Positions 14,185 through 22,888 of a stretch of 64,000 nucleotides of DNA are shown in pieces. The position numbers were made by a program, and so were the translations under genes. Position 1 is the first letter of the stretch. Every line of letters begins with the position of its first letter. A model generated the notes under the pieces. The model was not told the origin of the DNA, searched no databases, and was given only the letters and a program-made list of their open reading frames with translations. The stretch spans positions 1 through 64,000 of the forward strand of contig NZ_AQUR01000074.1 in NCBI RefSeq assembly GCF_000372525.1. Reading direction: 5' to 3'. The DNA comes from Cupriavidus neocaledonicus (GTDB lineage Bacteria; Pseudomonadota; Gammaproteobacteria; Burkholderiales; Burkholderiaceae).

Positions 14185-16356
14185 ATGCTGCTTGCGCAGC
14201 CCAGCCATGCCCGGCACGCGGTGCCGCTTTCGTTCCTGCACAGGGTGTTCCGCCCGGTGCCAGCCCGGCGGCCCGTAGCCGCCCTGATGCTGGCGATGTC
14301 CGGCCTGGCCGACGCGGCGGAAGTGGCGCCGGCCACCGATATTACGCTGCCAACGGTGTCCGTGACCGGCACGGCCACCGCATCATACAACCCGCCCGAC
14401 GCCACGGGCGCGACCCGCACCGACACGCCGCTGCGCGAGATCCCGCAGTCGGTGCGCGTGGTGCCGCGCGCCATGCTCGACGACCTCGGCGCGACCCGCT
14501 TCGACCAGACCTTCGACTATGTCAGCGGCGTCGCGCGCCAGAACAACTTCGGCGGGCTGTGGGACAACTTTGCCATGCGCGGCTTCACCGGCAACGAGAA
14601 CACCGGCGCGGGCTACCTGGTCAACGGTTTCGCCGCCAACCGCGGCTATACCGCGCCGCTGGACGCGGCCACCATCGACCGCGTCGAGGTGCTCAAGGGC
14701 CCGACCTCGTCGCTGTACGGCAGCAGCGAGCCCGGCGGCACCTTCAACGTGGTCACGCGCCAGCCGCAGTTCCGGCCCGCGCAGCGCTATGGCTTCGAGC
14801 TGGGCACGCGCGACGGCTACCGCGCCACCGTCGACGTCACCGGCCCGCTGGGCGAAGACATCGCCGCCAGGCTGATCGCGGTGGCCGACCACCAGGGCAG
14901 CACCCGCGACTTCATCCACAGCCAGCGCTACCTGGTCGCGCCGTCGTTCACGTGGATGCTCGGCAACGACACCGTGCTGCAGTACGCGGCGGAATTCCAG
15001 CGCTACACCACGCCGATGGACCGCGGCGTGGTCGCCGTCAACGGCCAGCTGGGCCGCATTCCGCGTTCGCGCTTCCTGGGCGAGCCCGGCGATGGCAGCC
15101 TGCGCCTGGACAGCCAGTCGCACCAGCTCAGCGTCGAGCACCAGTTCTCGCCGCAGTGGCAGGGCAGGCTCGGCCTGTCATACCGCGGCGGCGCGCTGGC
15201 CGGGCATTCGAGCGAGGCGGCCGCGCTCGCCGCAGATGGCCGCACGCTCTGGCGCCAGCACCGCTACCGCGATTTCCAGTCCGACGATGTCTCGCTGCAG
15301 GCCAGCGTGACCGGCAAGTTCAGCACCGGCCCGGTCGGGCATGAACTGCTGCTGGGTGTCGACGCCTACCGCTTCGGCAACACCATGGCGATCCTGCGCA
15401 GGAACCCCAGCGCCGCGGCGCCGTACGCGATCGACATCTACGACCCGGTCTATGGCCAGCCGGCGCCGCCGCTGGCGTGGAACATGGATAACTACGAGCG
15501 CCAGCACAATGTCGGCGCGTACGCGCAGGACCAGCTGAGCCTGGGCGAGCGCTGGCGGGTGCTGGCCGGGGTGCGCTTCGACAGCTTCAGCCAGTCGCTG
15601 GACGACCACCTGCGCGGAACCCGCACCACGCAGCATCACAACGCGGTGTCGCCGCGCGTGGGCGTGAGCTATTTGGCCAGCAACAACCTGTCGCTGTTTG
15701 CCAATGCCAGCCAGTCGTTCCGCCCCAATGCCGGCACCGGCGCCGCCGGCCAGCCGTTCGAACCCGAGCGCGGCCGCGCGCTGGAAGCCGGCGTCAAGTT
15801 CGACAGCGACGACCGCCGCACCGGCGCCACGCTGGCCGTGTTCGAAATCCGCAAGCGCAATGTGCTGGCCGCCGACCCGGCCGATCCGTCGTTCTATGTC
15901 GCCGCCGGCGAGGCACGCAGCCGCGGCGTCGAGCTCGACGTGGCCGGGCAGCTCGGCACGCACTGGCGCGTCTCGGGCAGCTTCGCGCTGACCGATGCCG
16001 AGATCACGCAGGACACCCGCCTTGCCCCCGGCACGCCGTTGTCCAACGTGCCGCGCACCAGCGCCAGCCTGCTGGCGATGTACGAAGACGCGGCGCCGGT
16101 GGGGCAGCGCTACGGCGCCGGCGCCGGCCTGCGCTATGTCGGACGGCGCCCGGGCGATGTGCAGGACAGCTTCTCGCTGCCCGCCTATGTGCTGGTGGAC
16201 CTGCACGGGTACTGGCAATACAGCCGGCACGTGCGCGTGTCGCTCAACGTCGGCAACCTGTTCGACAAGACCTATTACGCCAGCTCGTACAACAGCCTGT
16301 GGGTCGCGCCGGGCGCGGGCCGCAGCGTGCGGCTGGGCGTGCAGCTGAGCTATTGA
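14185..16356 (+). CDS. TonB-dependent siderophore receptor
   Basis: An outer-membrane receptor of 723 residues from the ATG at 14185. A long N-region precedes the hydrophobic signal VAALMLAMSGLADAAE. A TonB-box-like TLPTVSVTGTA follows, then the plug with PLREIPQSVRVVPRAML, GFTGNENTGAGYLVNG and VEVLKGPTSSLYGSSEPGG. The 22-strand barrel ends in an aromatic-rich strand, SVRLGVQLSY. This is the ferri-siderophore receptor subfamily. The frame is open back to GTG 14119, but that codon lies inside the terminator-like hairpin region and has no SD; the ATG has a weak GGGG upstream. It is divergent from a Fur-family regulator and followed by a membrane acyltransferase-like gene 13 bases on. Confidence 0.9.
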   Translation: MLLAQPSHARHAVPLSFLHRVFRPVPARRPVAALMLAMSGLADAAEVAPATDITLPTVSVTGTATASYNPPDATGATRTDTPLREIPQSVRVVPRAMLDDLGATRFDQTFDYVSGVARQNNFGGLWDNFAMRGFTGNENTGAGYLVNGFAANRGYTAPLDAATIDRVEVLKGPTSSLYGSSEPGGTFNVVTRQPQFRPAQRYGFELGTRDGYRATVDVTGPLGEDIAARLIAVADHQGSTRDFIHSQRYLVAPSFTWMLGNDTVLQYAAEFQRYTTPMDRGVVAVNGQLGRIPRSRFLGEPGDGSLRLDSQSHQLSVEHQFSPQWQGRLGLSYRGGALAGHSSEAAALAADGRTLWRQHRYRDFQSDDVSLQASVTGKFSTGPVGHELLLGVDAYRFGNTMAILRRNPSAAAPYAIDIYDPVYGQPAPPLAWNMDNYERQHNVGAYAQDQLSLGERWRVLAGVRFDSFSQSLDDHLRGTRTTQHHNAVSPRVGVSYLASNNLSLFANASQSFRPNAGTGAAGQPFEPERGRALEAGVKFDSDDRRTGATLAVFEIRKRNVLAADPADPSFYVAAGEARSRGVELDVAGQLGTHWRVSGSFALTDAEITQDTRLAPGTPLSNVPRTSASLLAMYEDAAPVGQRYGAGAGLRYVGRRPGDVQDSFSLPAYVLVDLHGYWQYSRHVRVSLNVGNLFDKTYYASSYNSLWVAPGAGRSVRLGVQLSY

Positions 16357-16369
16357 CGAGGGTCCGACG

Positions 16370-17596
16370 ATGCCGACACCCGTGGCGCGTACCGACGCAT
16401 CCCAGCCCCTGCCGGCCGTGACGGCGCCTGCCGCAGCGGCGCGGTCCGTTTCCGGCGCCACCCGCAGGCTGCTGTCCATCGACGCCCTGCGCGGGCTGGT
16501 GATGCTGGTCATGCTGCTGGACCATGTGCGGGACATGTTCTTCCTGCACGTACCGGTCGCCGATCCGATGGATGTCGCCGCCAACTCGCCGGCACTGTTC
16601 TTTTCGCGACTGCTGGCCCACCTGTGCGCGCCGGTATTCATCGGGCTGGCCGGCGTCTCGGCCTGGCTCTACGGCAACGCCGGGCATGACCGGCGCGCGG
16701 TCAGCGGCTTCCTGCTCAGGCGCGGCCTGTTCCTGGTGCTGCTGGAGCTGACCGTGGTGGGCCTCGCCTGGACCTGGCGCCTGCCGCCGCAGGTGATCTA
16801 CCTGCAGGTGATCTGGGCCATCGGCCTGAGCATGATGGCGCTGGCGGCGCTGGTCTGGCTGCCGCGCGCGGCGCTGGTCGCGCTGGGCGTTGCCCTGGTG
16901 GCGGGGCACAACCTGCTGAGCCCGTTGCACTTTGCGGCTGACAGCGCCTGGCACGTGCCCTGGGCGATCCTGCACGACCGCACCTGGATCGAGGTGGCCG
17001 ATGGCCTGCGGGTGCGCACCTCATATCCGGTGCTGCCGTGGATCGGCGTGATCGCGCTGGGCTATGCGGCGGGGCCGTGGTTTGCCGCGGCCATGCTGGC
17101 CCGCGCGCGCCAGCTAAGGCTGGCCGCCTGCGGCCTGGCGGGACTGGCCGGCTTTGCGTGGCTGCGCGCGCTCAACGGCTACGGCCAGGAACAGAAATGG
17201 ATGCCCGGCGCGGATGCCCTGCATACCGCGATGAGCTTCCTCAACGTGACCAAGTACCCGCCGTCGCTGCTGTTCCTGCTGCTGACGCTGGGCTCGGGGT
17301 GCCTGCTGCTGGCGTGGCTGGAGCGCGTGCAGGACGGCCGTCCGGCGCGTTGCCTGGCCGTGTTCGGCGCGGTGCCGATGTTCTTCTACCTGCTGCACCT
17401 GTATGTGCTGCAGGGCCTGTACCAGCTTTGCGTCTACCGCTTGGGCCTGAACCAGGGCCGCGTGTTCGGCCTGGACCATGTCTGGCAGCTGTGGCTGGCG
17501 GCAGCCGTGCTGGTGCTGGTGCTGTGGCCGGCGGTGCGCTGGTTCGCGGCGCTGAAGGCGACGCGGCGTGACTGGCGCTGGCTGAAGTACTTCTGA
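16370..17596 (+). CDS. DUF1624-type (heparan-alpha-glucosaminide N-acetyltransferase-like) membrane protein
   Basis: A 408-residue polytopic membrane protein. The N-terminal block RRLLSIDALRGLVMLVMLLDHVRDMFF, with its D-x-x-R-G and conserved D-H, matches the DUF1624/HGSNAT catalytic family that moves acetyl groups across membranes. About ten to eleven hydrophobic helices follow. The C-terminus is basic, TRRDWRWLKYF. It begins 13 bases after the TonB receptor behind GAGGG, so the two are probably cotranscribed. Whether it modifies the siderophore, a lipid or a glycan is unknown. Confidence 0.75.
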   Translation: MPTPVARTDASQPLPAVTAPAAAARSVSGATRRLLSIDALRGLVMLVMLLDHVRDMFFLHVPVADPMDVAANSPALFFSRLLAHLCAPVFIGLAGVSAWLYGNAGHDRRAVSGFLLRRGLFLVLLELTVVGLAWTWRLPPQVIYLQVIWAIGLSMMALAALVWLPRAALVALGVALVAGHNLLSPLHFAADSAWHVPWAILHDRTWIEVADGLRVRTSYPVLPWIGVIALGYAAGPWFAAAMLARARQLRLAACGLAGLAGFAWLRALNGYGQEQKWMPGADALHTAMSFLNVTKYPPSLLFLLLTLGSGCLLLAWLERVQDGRPARCLAVFGAVPMFFYLLHLYVLQGLYQLCVYRLGLNQGRVFGLDHVWQLWLAAAVLVLVLWPAVRWFAALKATRRDWRWLKYF

Positions 17597-17625
17597 CCCG
17601 CGCTTCGCGCCGCCGCGTGCAGCCC

Positions 17626-19521
17626 TCAGCGCGGCGCGGTGGCGACAGGGGCTGGCTGGACCGCCGCCGGAGCGGGTGCCGGCGCCTGCTGTTGCGCCAC
17701 GGGTTGCTGCTGCGCGGCGGGCTGTTGCTGTGCACCGGGCGGTTGCTGCGCGACGGCTTGAGGCTGCGCAACGGCTTGAGGCTGTGCAACGGCTTGCGGC
17801 TGTGCAACGGCTTGCGGCTGCGCGACGGCTTGCGGCTGCGCGACGGCTTGCGGCTGAGCCACCGCCTGAGGTCGAGCGATGGCCTGCGGTTGCGCGACGG
17901 CCTGTGGCTGCGCTACCGCCTGCGAACGCGCCGCGGCTTGCGGGCGGGCAGCTGGCGCCGCGCTGGTCCCGCCGCTTGCCGCCGGCGCGGCCTCGGTCAC
18001 TTCACGCCAGCCGCCGCCCAGCGCCTTGTACAGCGACACGCGGCTGGTCAGCCCGGCCAGCTTGTAGGTGATCAGCGCCTGCTGCGCGGTATAGAGCTGG
18101 CGCTGCGCATCGAATACGCCGAAGTAGTCGTCCACGCCGTTCTTGAAGCGCATCTCCGACAGCCGCCGGGTCTCGCTGCCTTCGCGCACCAGCGCTTCCT
18201 GCGCCTGCACCTGGCGCTCGTAGGTGGCGCGCGCCGCCATGCTGTCGGCCACTTCGCGGAACGCGGTCTGGATGGTCTTCTCGTAGTTGGCGACGTTGAT
18301 GTCCTTGCGCACGTTGGCCGCGTCGAGGCCGGCTTGGTTGCGGCCGGCGTCGAAGATCGGCACCGTCAGCTGCGGGGCGAAGACCCAGGCCATGCCGCCC
18401 GAGAACAACCCCGCCAGGCTGCTGCTGGCCACGCCCAGCGCGCCGGTCAGCGAGATGCGCGGGAAGAACGCCGCGCGCGCCGCGCCGATATTGGCGTTGG
18501 CGGCCTTGAGCCGGTGCTCGGCGTCGAGGATGTCGGGCCGGCGCACCAGTACGCTGGAGGGCAGGCCTTCCGGGAACTCGCGCATCAGCAGGCGCGCGTC
18601 GAGCGGATCGGGTGCGGCGGCATTCGGATTGGCGGGCGCGACACCGGCATCGGTGACGGACTTGGGCAGCGGCCCGCCGATCAGCAGCGCCAGCGCGTTC
18701 TCGTCCTGCGCGACCTGGCGGGTGTACTGCTCCACGCCCACCTGTGCGGTCTGCACCTGGGTTTGCGCGCGATGCTGGTCCAGCTGCGCCATCGCGCCCA
18801 CCTGGTGCCCGCGCCGGACCATCTCCGCGGCGTCCTGCTGGGTCTTGAGCGTGTCCTGCGACAGCTGCAGCAGTGCGCGGTCGGCGCGCAGCGTCAGGTA
18901 GGCACTGGCGACTTCGGCCACCAGGCTGATCTGCGCACTGCGGCGCGCCTCTTCGGTGGCCATGTATTCCTCCAGCGCGGCATGCTTGAGGCTGCGCACG
19001 CGGCCGAAGAAGTCCAGCTCGAACGCGGTCAGGCCGATGCCGGCGTTGTAGGTGGTGATCTGTGGCGACTGTCCCGCCGCGCGCAGCCGTTGCGGCAGCC
19101 GCTGCGACACCATGCCGGCATTGCCCTCCACGGTGGGGAACTGCGCCGCGCGCTGGATCTGGTACAGCGCGCGCGCTTCGTCGATGGCCAGCGTGGCCAT
19201 GCGCAGGTCGCGGTTGTTGGCCAGGGCCAGCTCGATCAGCTGGCGCAGCTGCGGGTCGACGAAGACATCGCGCCAGCCCAGGTCGGCGGCGGAGGGGCCG
19301 GGGCGCTGCGCTGGCTGGCCCGGCTGCGCCGCGCCGTTTGCCGGCTTGGCCTGCGCGGTGCGGTAGGCGGCGCCGTCGGGCCACGCCGAAGGGATCGGGG
19401 CTTCGGGGCGCTGGTATTGCGGCTCCAGCGTGCACGCGGCAAGCGCCAGCACCAGCGCGCCGGGCAGCAGCAGGCGTGGCGGCAGGTGGGCGGGGCGGCG
19501 GAGTCGGGGCAGGCTTCGCAT
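17626..19521 (-). CDS. NodT-family outer-membrane efflux factor with repeat tail
   Basis: A 631-residue TolC-like outer-membrane lipoprotein of the NodT/OprM class. The lipobox is LALAACTL with Cys near residue 30. ACTLEPQYQRPEAPIPSAWPD is the usual start of the mature protein. Two OEP repeats follow (coiled-coil helices with YLTLRADRALLQLSQDTL; ADVRRDIN-like C-terminal half; YFGVFDAQRQLYTAQQALI). The normal fold ends near residue 500. The last 130 residues are low-complexity Ala/Pro/Gln with about eleven hexapeptide repeats. It closes an operon-like set with a GT2 synthase, a secreted glycosidase-like protein and an HlyD-type adaptor, so a role in exopolysaccharide export is inferred rather than drug efflux. 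Confidence 0.9.
   Translation of the reverse strand: MRSLPRLRRPAHLPPRLLLPGALVLALAACTLEPQYQRPEAPIPSAWPDGAAYRTAQAKPANGAAQPGQPAQRPGPSAADLGWRDVFVDPQLRQLIELALANNRDLRMATLAIDEARALYQIQRAAQFPTVEGNAGMVSQRLPQRLRAAGQSPQITTYNAGIGLTAFELDFFGRVRSLKHAALEEYMATEEARRSAQISLVAEVASAYLTLRADRALLQLSQDTLKTQQDAAEMVRRGHQVGAMAQLDQHRAQTQVQTAQVGVEQYTRQVAQDENALALLIGGPLPKSVTDAGVAPANPNAAAPDPLDARLLMREFPEGLPSSVLVRRPDILDAEHRLKAANANIGAARAAFFPRISLTGALGVASSSLAGLFSGGMAWVFAPQLTVPIFDAGRNQAGLDAANVRKDINVANYEKTIQTAFREVADSMAARATYERQVQAQEALVREGSETRRLSEMRFKNGVDDYFGVFDAQRQLYTAQQALITYKLAGLTSRVSLYKALGGGWREVTEAAPAASGGTSAAPAARPQAAARSQAVAQPQAVAQPQAIARPQAVAQPQAVAQPQAVAQPQAVAQPQAVAQPQAVAQPQAVAQQPPGAQQQPAAQQQPVAQQQAPAPAPAAVQPAPVATAPR
17746..17943 (-). 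repeat. Tandem 18-base repeat encoding AVAQPQ hexapeptides
   Basis: About eleven copies of an 18-base unit, on the plus strand of the type GCGCGACGGCTTGCGGCT, lie head to tail inside the 3' end of the outer-membrane factor gene. Each encodes one AVAQPQ unit. Central copies are nearly identical and outer ones diverge, the pattern expected from slippage or unequal exchange. Confidence 0.9.
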
Positions 19522-19560
19522 GGATGGTTCCGGAGAGAGAGAAACAGGGAGCAGCAGGGG

Positions 19561-21525
19561 TCAGCCCATCAGCGCGCGCCGCATGAAGCGCGAGATCGCC
19601 AGTTTGGGCTGCCCCTGTCGGGCAATGTTGTGGGCGGGATCGGTGAACAGCAGCCGGATCAGCGCGTGCCGCGCGGCCATGCTGGCATGCAGCGCGATCC
19701 CCAGCAGCTGGCCGTCGCGGCGTACCACGCGGCACGGGATCCAGCCGGTCTGCTCGAGCCACAGCGCGCCCTCCATGCCGGGGCGGAAGGCCGGCGCCAG
19801 CGGCGTGATCACGGCCACGCCATTGCAGGACAGGTCCCGGGTGGTGACGCGGTACTCGCGCCCATCTACGCGCAGCAGCGCGGCGGCATGGTGCGGGAAG
19901 CGCTCTTCCTTGCGCGGCCGCGGCAGTTCCACGCATACCAGCAGCGAGGCCAGGTACAGCATCAGCGCGACGCCGGTCCAGATCGTGTTGAAGGCCAGCC
20001 CTTGCGCATCGGGGTCGACCACCAGCGCGCGGCCGAGGCCCAGCGCGGAGAACCCCAGCAGGCCGGCGTACAGCGCCGCGAACTTGCCGTGGATCACCAG
20101 CCTGGAGCGGTCCAGGCCCTTGTTGGTGACCTTGAACGGCCGCCCGAACGGCTTGAACATCGCGCTCGCCAGCGACGCGGTCACCGCCAGCGCCGCGACG
20201 ATCTGCGTCACCTCGGTAAAGATCGGCAGCGCGCGCTGCCCGGTGATCCAGATGCTGTACGCCCAGTACGCCACCAGCGCGGGCAGGCCGTAGGCGAGGA
20301 ACTGCAGCGGCTCGCCGTACAGCGTGGAGACGCCGAAGTACCAGTACAGCAGCGGCCCCGCCAGCAGCATCAGCGTGAACGGGCGCGACAGCCAGTGCAG
20401 CAGCCCGTGCACATAGTGCAGGCGCTGCATGCCGGTGTAGCCGCGCCCGCGCAGCGGACCATCGGCGGTCAGCGCCACCTGGATCGTGCCCAACCCCCAG
20501 CGGCTGCGCTGGCTGATGTACTCGGGCAGGCCCTCGGCGGACAGGCCCACGCTCAGGCGCTCGTTGAGCCAGCGCGTGATATAGCCGTGCGGCAGCAGCC
20601 GGTAGGTCAGGTGGATGTCCTCGGTCACGGTGCCGGTGGGAAAGCCGCCGATCAGGTCGATCAGGTCGCGCCGCACCACGAACGAGGTGCCGATGCAGAA
20701 CGCCGCGCCCCACGCGTCCTTGGCCGGCTGCATCACGTCGAAGAAGGCGCGCTGCTCGTCGACCCAGCATTCGGTGGCGCGCAGGTTGTACTGGATCGGA
20801 TCGGCGTTGTAGTAGAACTGGGGCGTCTGCACCACGCCCACGCGCGGGTCGCCGAACAGGCCCACGGTGCGCAGCAGGATGTTGCGATGGGGCGCGAAGT
20901 CGGCGTCGAGCACCAGGATGTAGGGCGCGCCGCCGGCGGCGGCGCTGTGGCGCAGGCCGTTGTTGAGGTTGCCCGCCTTGGCGTGGGCGTTGTCGGGACG
21001 CGTCACGTAGTTGGCGCCGACGCTTTCGCAGAATTCGCGCAGCCAGTCGCGGCGGGTGTCGTCGAGCACCCAGACGCGGAAGTCCGGATAGTCGATCGCC
21101 AGCGCCGCGACGATGGTCTTCTCCAGGATCTCCAGGCCTTCGTTGTAGGTGGCGATGAAGATGTCCACCGGCGGCACTCGCTGCGCGCGGCGCAGCGCGG
21201 CTTCTCCCGCATCCGCATCGGGCGTGTGGTTGCTGGTGCGGGCCAGCACCACGATCGACAGCAGCGTGTAGGCCAGCGTCATGCACTCAAAGGTAAAGAA
21301 CACATGGGCCCATACGCTGGCGAAGGTCATCTGCCAGTCGGGCAGGGTTTCGCGGATGCGCCAGGTCAGGTACACGCCCAGCAGCAGCGCGGTGACGCCG
21401 CCGAACAGGATGCGGTCCGCCGGCCGCTCGTGCCGGCACAGCAGCGACAGCAGCACCGTGGCCAGCAGCACGCCGCCGTTGATGATCAGCAGCGTCTGGT
21501 TTTCCAGGAAGAGGGCGAACATCAT
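19561..21525 (-). CDS. BcsA-like processive glycosyltransferase with C-terminal PilZ domain
   Basis: A 654-residue membrane GT2 enzyme. Two N-terminal helices and a third after the VYLTWRIR block lead to the catalytic domain: VDIFIATYNEGLEILEKTI, VLDDTRRDW, HAKAGNLNNGL, LDADFAPHR (DxD), TEDIHLTYRL (TED) and QRSRWGLGTIQV (QxxRW). More helices follow. The C-terminus is a PilZ domain with RKEER near 538 (RxxxR) and DLSCNG near 564 (DxSxxG), the two c-di-GMP contact motifs. It should therefore polymerise a beta-linked polysaccharide on c-di-GMP activation. The start ATG-ATG overlaps the stop of the upstream gene (ATGA) and has AAGGA. No bcsB, bcsC or bcsZ is nearby, so cellulose is not assured. 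Confidence 0.9.
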   Translation of the reverse strand: MMFALFLENQTLLIINGGVLLATVLLSLLCRHERPADRILFGGVTALLLGVYLTWRIRETLPDWQMTFASVWAHVFFTFECMTLAYTLLSIVVLARTSNHTPDADAGEAALRRAQRVPPVDIFIATYNEGLEILEKTIVAALAIDYPDFRVWVLDDTRRDWLREFCESVGANYVTRPDNAHAKAGNLNNGLRHSAAAGGAPYILVLDADFAPHRNILLRTVGLFGDPRVGVVQTPQFYYNADPIQYNLRATECWVDEQRAFFDVMQPAKDAWGAAFCIGTSFVVRRDLIDLIGGFPTGTVTEDIHLTYRLLPHGYITRWLNERLSVGLSAEGLPEYISQRSRWGLGTIQVALTADGPLRGRGYTGMQRLHYVHGLLHWLSRPFTLMLLAGPLLYWYFGVSTLYGEPLQFLAYGLPALVAYWAYSIWITGQRALPIFTEVTQIVAALAVTASLASAMFKPFGRPFKVTNKGLDRSRLVIHGKFAALYAGLLGFSALGLGRALVVDPDAQGLAFNTIWTGVALMLYLASLLVCVELPRPRKEERFPHHAAALLRVDGREYRVTTRDLSCNGVAVITPLAPAFRPGMEGALWLEQTGWIPCRVVRRDGQLLGIALHASMAARHALIRLLFTDPAHNIARQGQPKLAISRFMRRALMG

Positions 21526-22865
21526 CGGTCCTTGTCGGGGGTGGGGCTGGCGGCGGCGATCGCCGGCGGCGGGCAGGACGGCTCCAGGCAGCCGCCCGGG
21601 CGGAACGGGTTCCAGCGCGCGGCGGCCAGCACCGCCCACGCGGTGGCGCCCAGGTGCGGCAGGTGGAAGTAGTGGAAGTCCTCGGTGGTGGAGGTGGGAC
21701 CGATCGACAGCCCGGTGCTGACGCGCGCCTGCGGCGTGGCGTAGAGCATGCCGGACGGTGCGCGCTGGGCGCGCAGCAGCGGCCACAGCGGCGCGGCCTG
21801 CTGCGCTTGTCCGGCGGCCTGCAGCACCAGCGCGGCTTGCCCGGTGCCTTCGGTCCAGATGCCGTCGGGGTTGCCCTTGAAGCCGTAGCCGGCGCCGGCG
21901 CGATGCTTGGCTTCGACCCAGGCCAGGTTGCGGCGCCAGTCCTGCGGCGGGTCGGGGAAGGCAATCAGCGGCCACAGCACGGCGTCGAGCGCCGACGGGC
22001 CGGCATTGGGCGCGCGCCCGTCGTCGTGCGTGCCGATGATGAAGCGGCCCTCGCGTGGCTGCCACATGGCGCTGACAAAGCCGCGCGAGCGCGCCGCGCC
22101 GTCGCGCCAGCGCGGCTCGTTGCGCAGGCTGGCGAGCCAGCTGAACGCCGCATAGGTGTCGACGTTGTGCTCGGTCGATTTCCAGCCCTGGCGGATCTGC
22201 TTGGGCTCATGGCCGAAGAAGCCGCCGACATATCCGGCCGGCGCGGCGGGGTCCGGCACGGTGGCATGCACCCAGCCCATCAGCGCCGCGGCGCCGTCGA
22301 GATAGCGCGCATCGCGCGTGGCGTCATGCACCGCCAGCAGCAGCAGCGCGGCCCAGGCCACGTTGCCGGTGGCGGTGCCGGCCTGGTAGGCGTCTTCGAA
22401 CCAGCGCTTGCTGGGTTCGTCCCACCAGCCCGGCAGCGGCGCCGGGCCCGCCGGCAGCGGGCCGGCGCGGTAGGCGTTGCGCAGCCGCGCGTCGCGGAAG
22501 TGGCGGTCCTGGCGGGTGGCCTGCAGCACCGCATCGGCGATGCGCCGCGCTTCAGCGGGCCGCTTGCACGCGACCAGCGCGATACCGGCCAGCGCGTTGT
22601 CGTAGACGAAGGCGGCATTGCGCAGCGCCGGCGCTAGCGGCTCGCCGCCGGGCGCGGGCTCGTAGCTGGCCAGGAACAGCGGGCCATTGCCGCCGGCGCG
22701 GGCGACTTGATCGCCCAGCGCCTTGCAGCCTTCTGACAGCAACGCCAGCTGCGCGGGATCGGCGGCGCGCGCCGCGCTCGGCGACAGCGTCAGTGCCAGC
22801 AGGGCGGGAAGCAGCGCGCCGGCGACGATGCGGGGCAGGCGTGCGGACGAAATCGGCAATCGCAT
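21522..22865 (-). CDS. Secreted six-hairpin glycosidase-like protein of the exopolysaccharide locus
   Basis: A 447-residue exported protein. A signal peptide (MRLPISSARLPRIVAGALLP to about SPSAARA) precedes an all-helical sequence rich in Trp, Tyr and Asp, with repeated blocks such as ATGNVAWAALLLLAVHDATRD, STEHNVDTYAAFSWL, FIIGTHDDG and GNPDGIWTEGTGQAALVL. This resembles the (alpha/alpha)6 barrels of glycoside hydrolases and lyases. I do not recognise a defined GH family. Acidic residues in EHNVD and DGIWTEG are candidates for catalysis. It overlaps the GT2 start by four bases and has AAGGAG before its ATG. By analogy with BcsZ or AlgL it may trim the nascent polymer in the periplasm. Confidence 0.75.
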   Translation of the reverse strand: MRLPISSARLPRIVAGALLPALLALTLSPSAARAADPAQLALLSEGCKALGDQVARAGGNGPLFLASYEPAPGGEPLAPALRNAAFVYDNALAGIALVACKRPAEARRIADAVLQATRQDRHFRDARLRNAYRAGPLPAGPAPLPGWWDEPSKRWFEDAYQAGTATGNVAWAALLLLAVHDATRDARYLDGAAALMGWVHATVPDPAAPAGYVGGFFGHEPKQIRQGWKSTEHNVDTYAAFSWLASLRNEPRWRDGAARSRGFVSAMWQPREGRFIIGTHDDGRAPNAGPSALDAVLWPLIAFPDPPQDWRRNLAWVEAKHRAGAGYGFKGNPDGIWTEGTGQAALVLQAAGQAQQAAPLWPLLRAQRAPSGMLYATPQARVSTGLSIGPTSTTEDFHYFHLPHLGATAWAVLAAARWNPFRPGGCLEPSCPPPAIAAASPTPDKDR

Positions 22866-22888
22866 CCGGCTCTCCTTGTCGCGGGCGT

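Noticed and set aside
18002..21286. A 1094-codon minus-strand frame overlapping the GT2 and outer-membrane factor
   Set aside because: Same strand but other frame than two well-supported genes; the composition is Arg/Ala/Gly noise.
17617..21672. A 1351-codon open frame on the plus strand
   Set aside because: Antisense shadow of the outer-membrane factor and GT2 genes, which have full family motifs on the minus strand.
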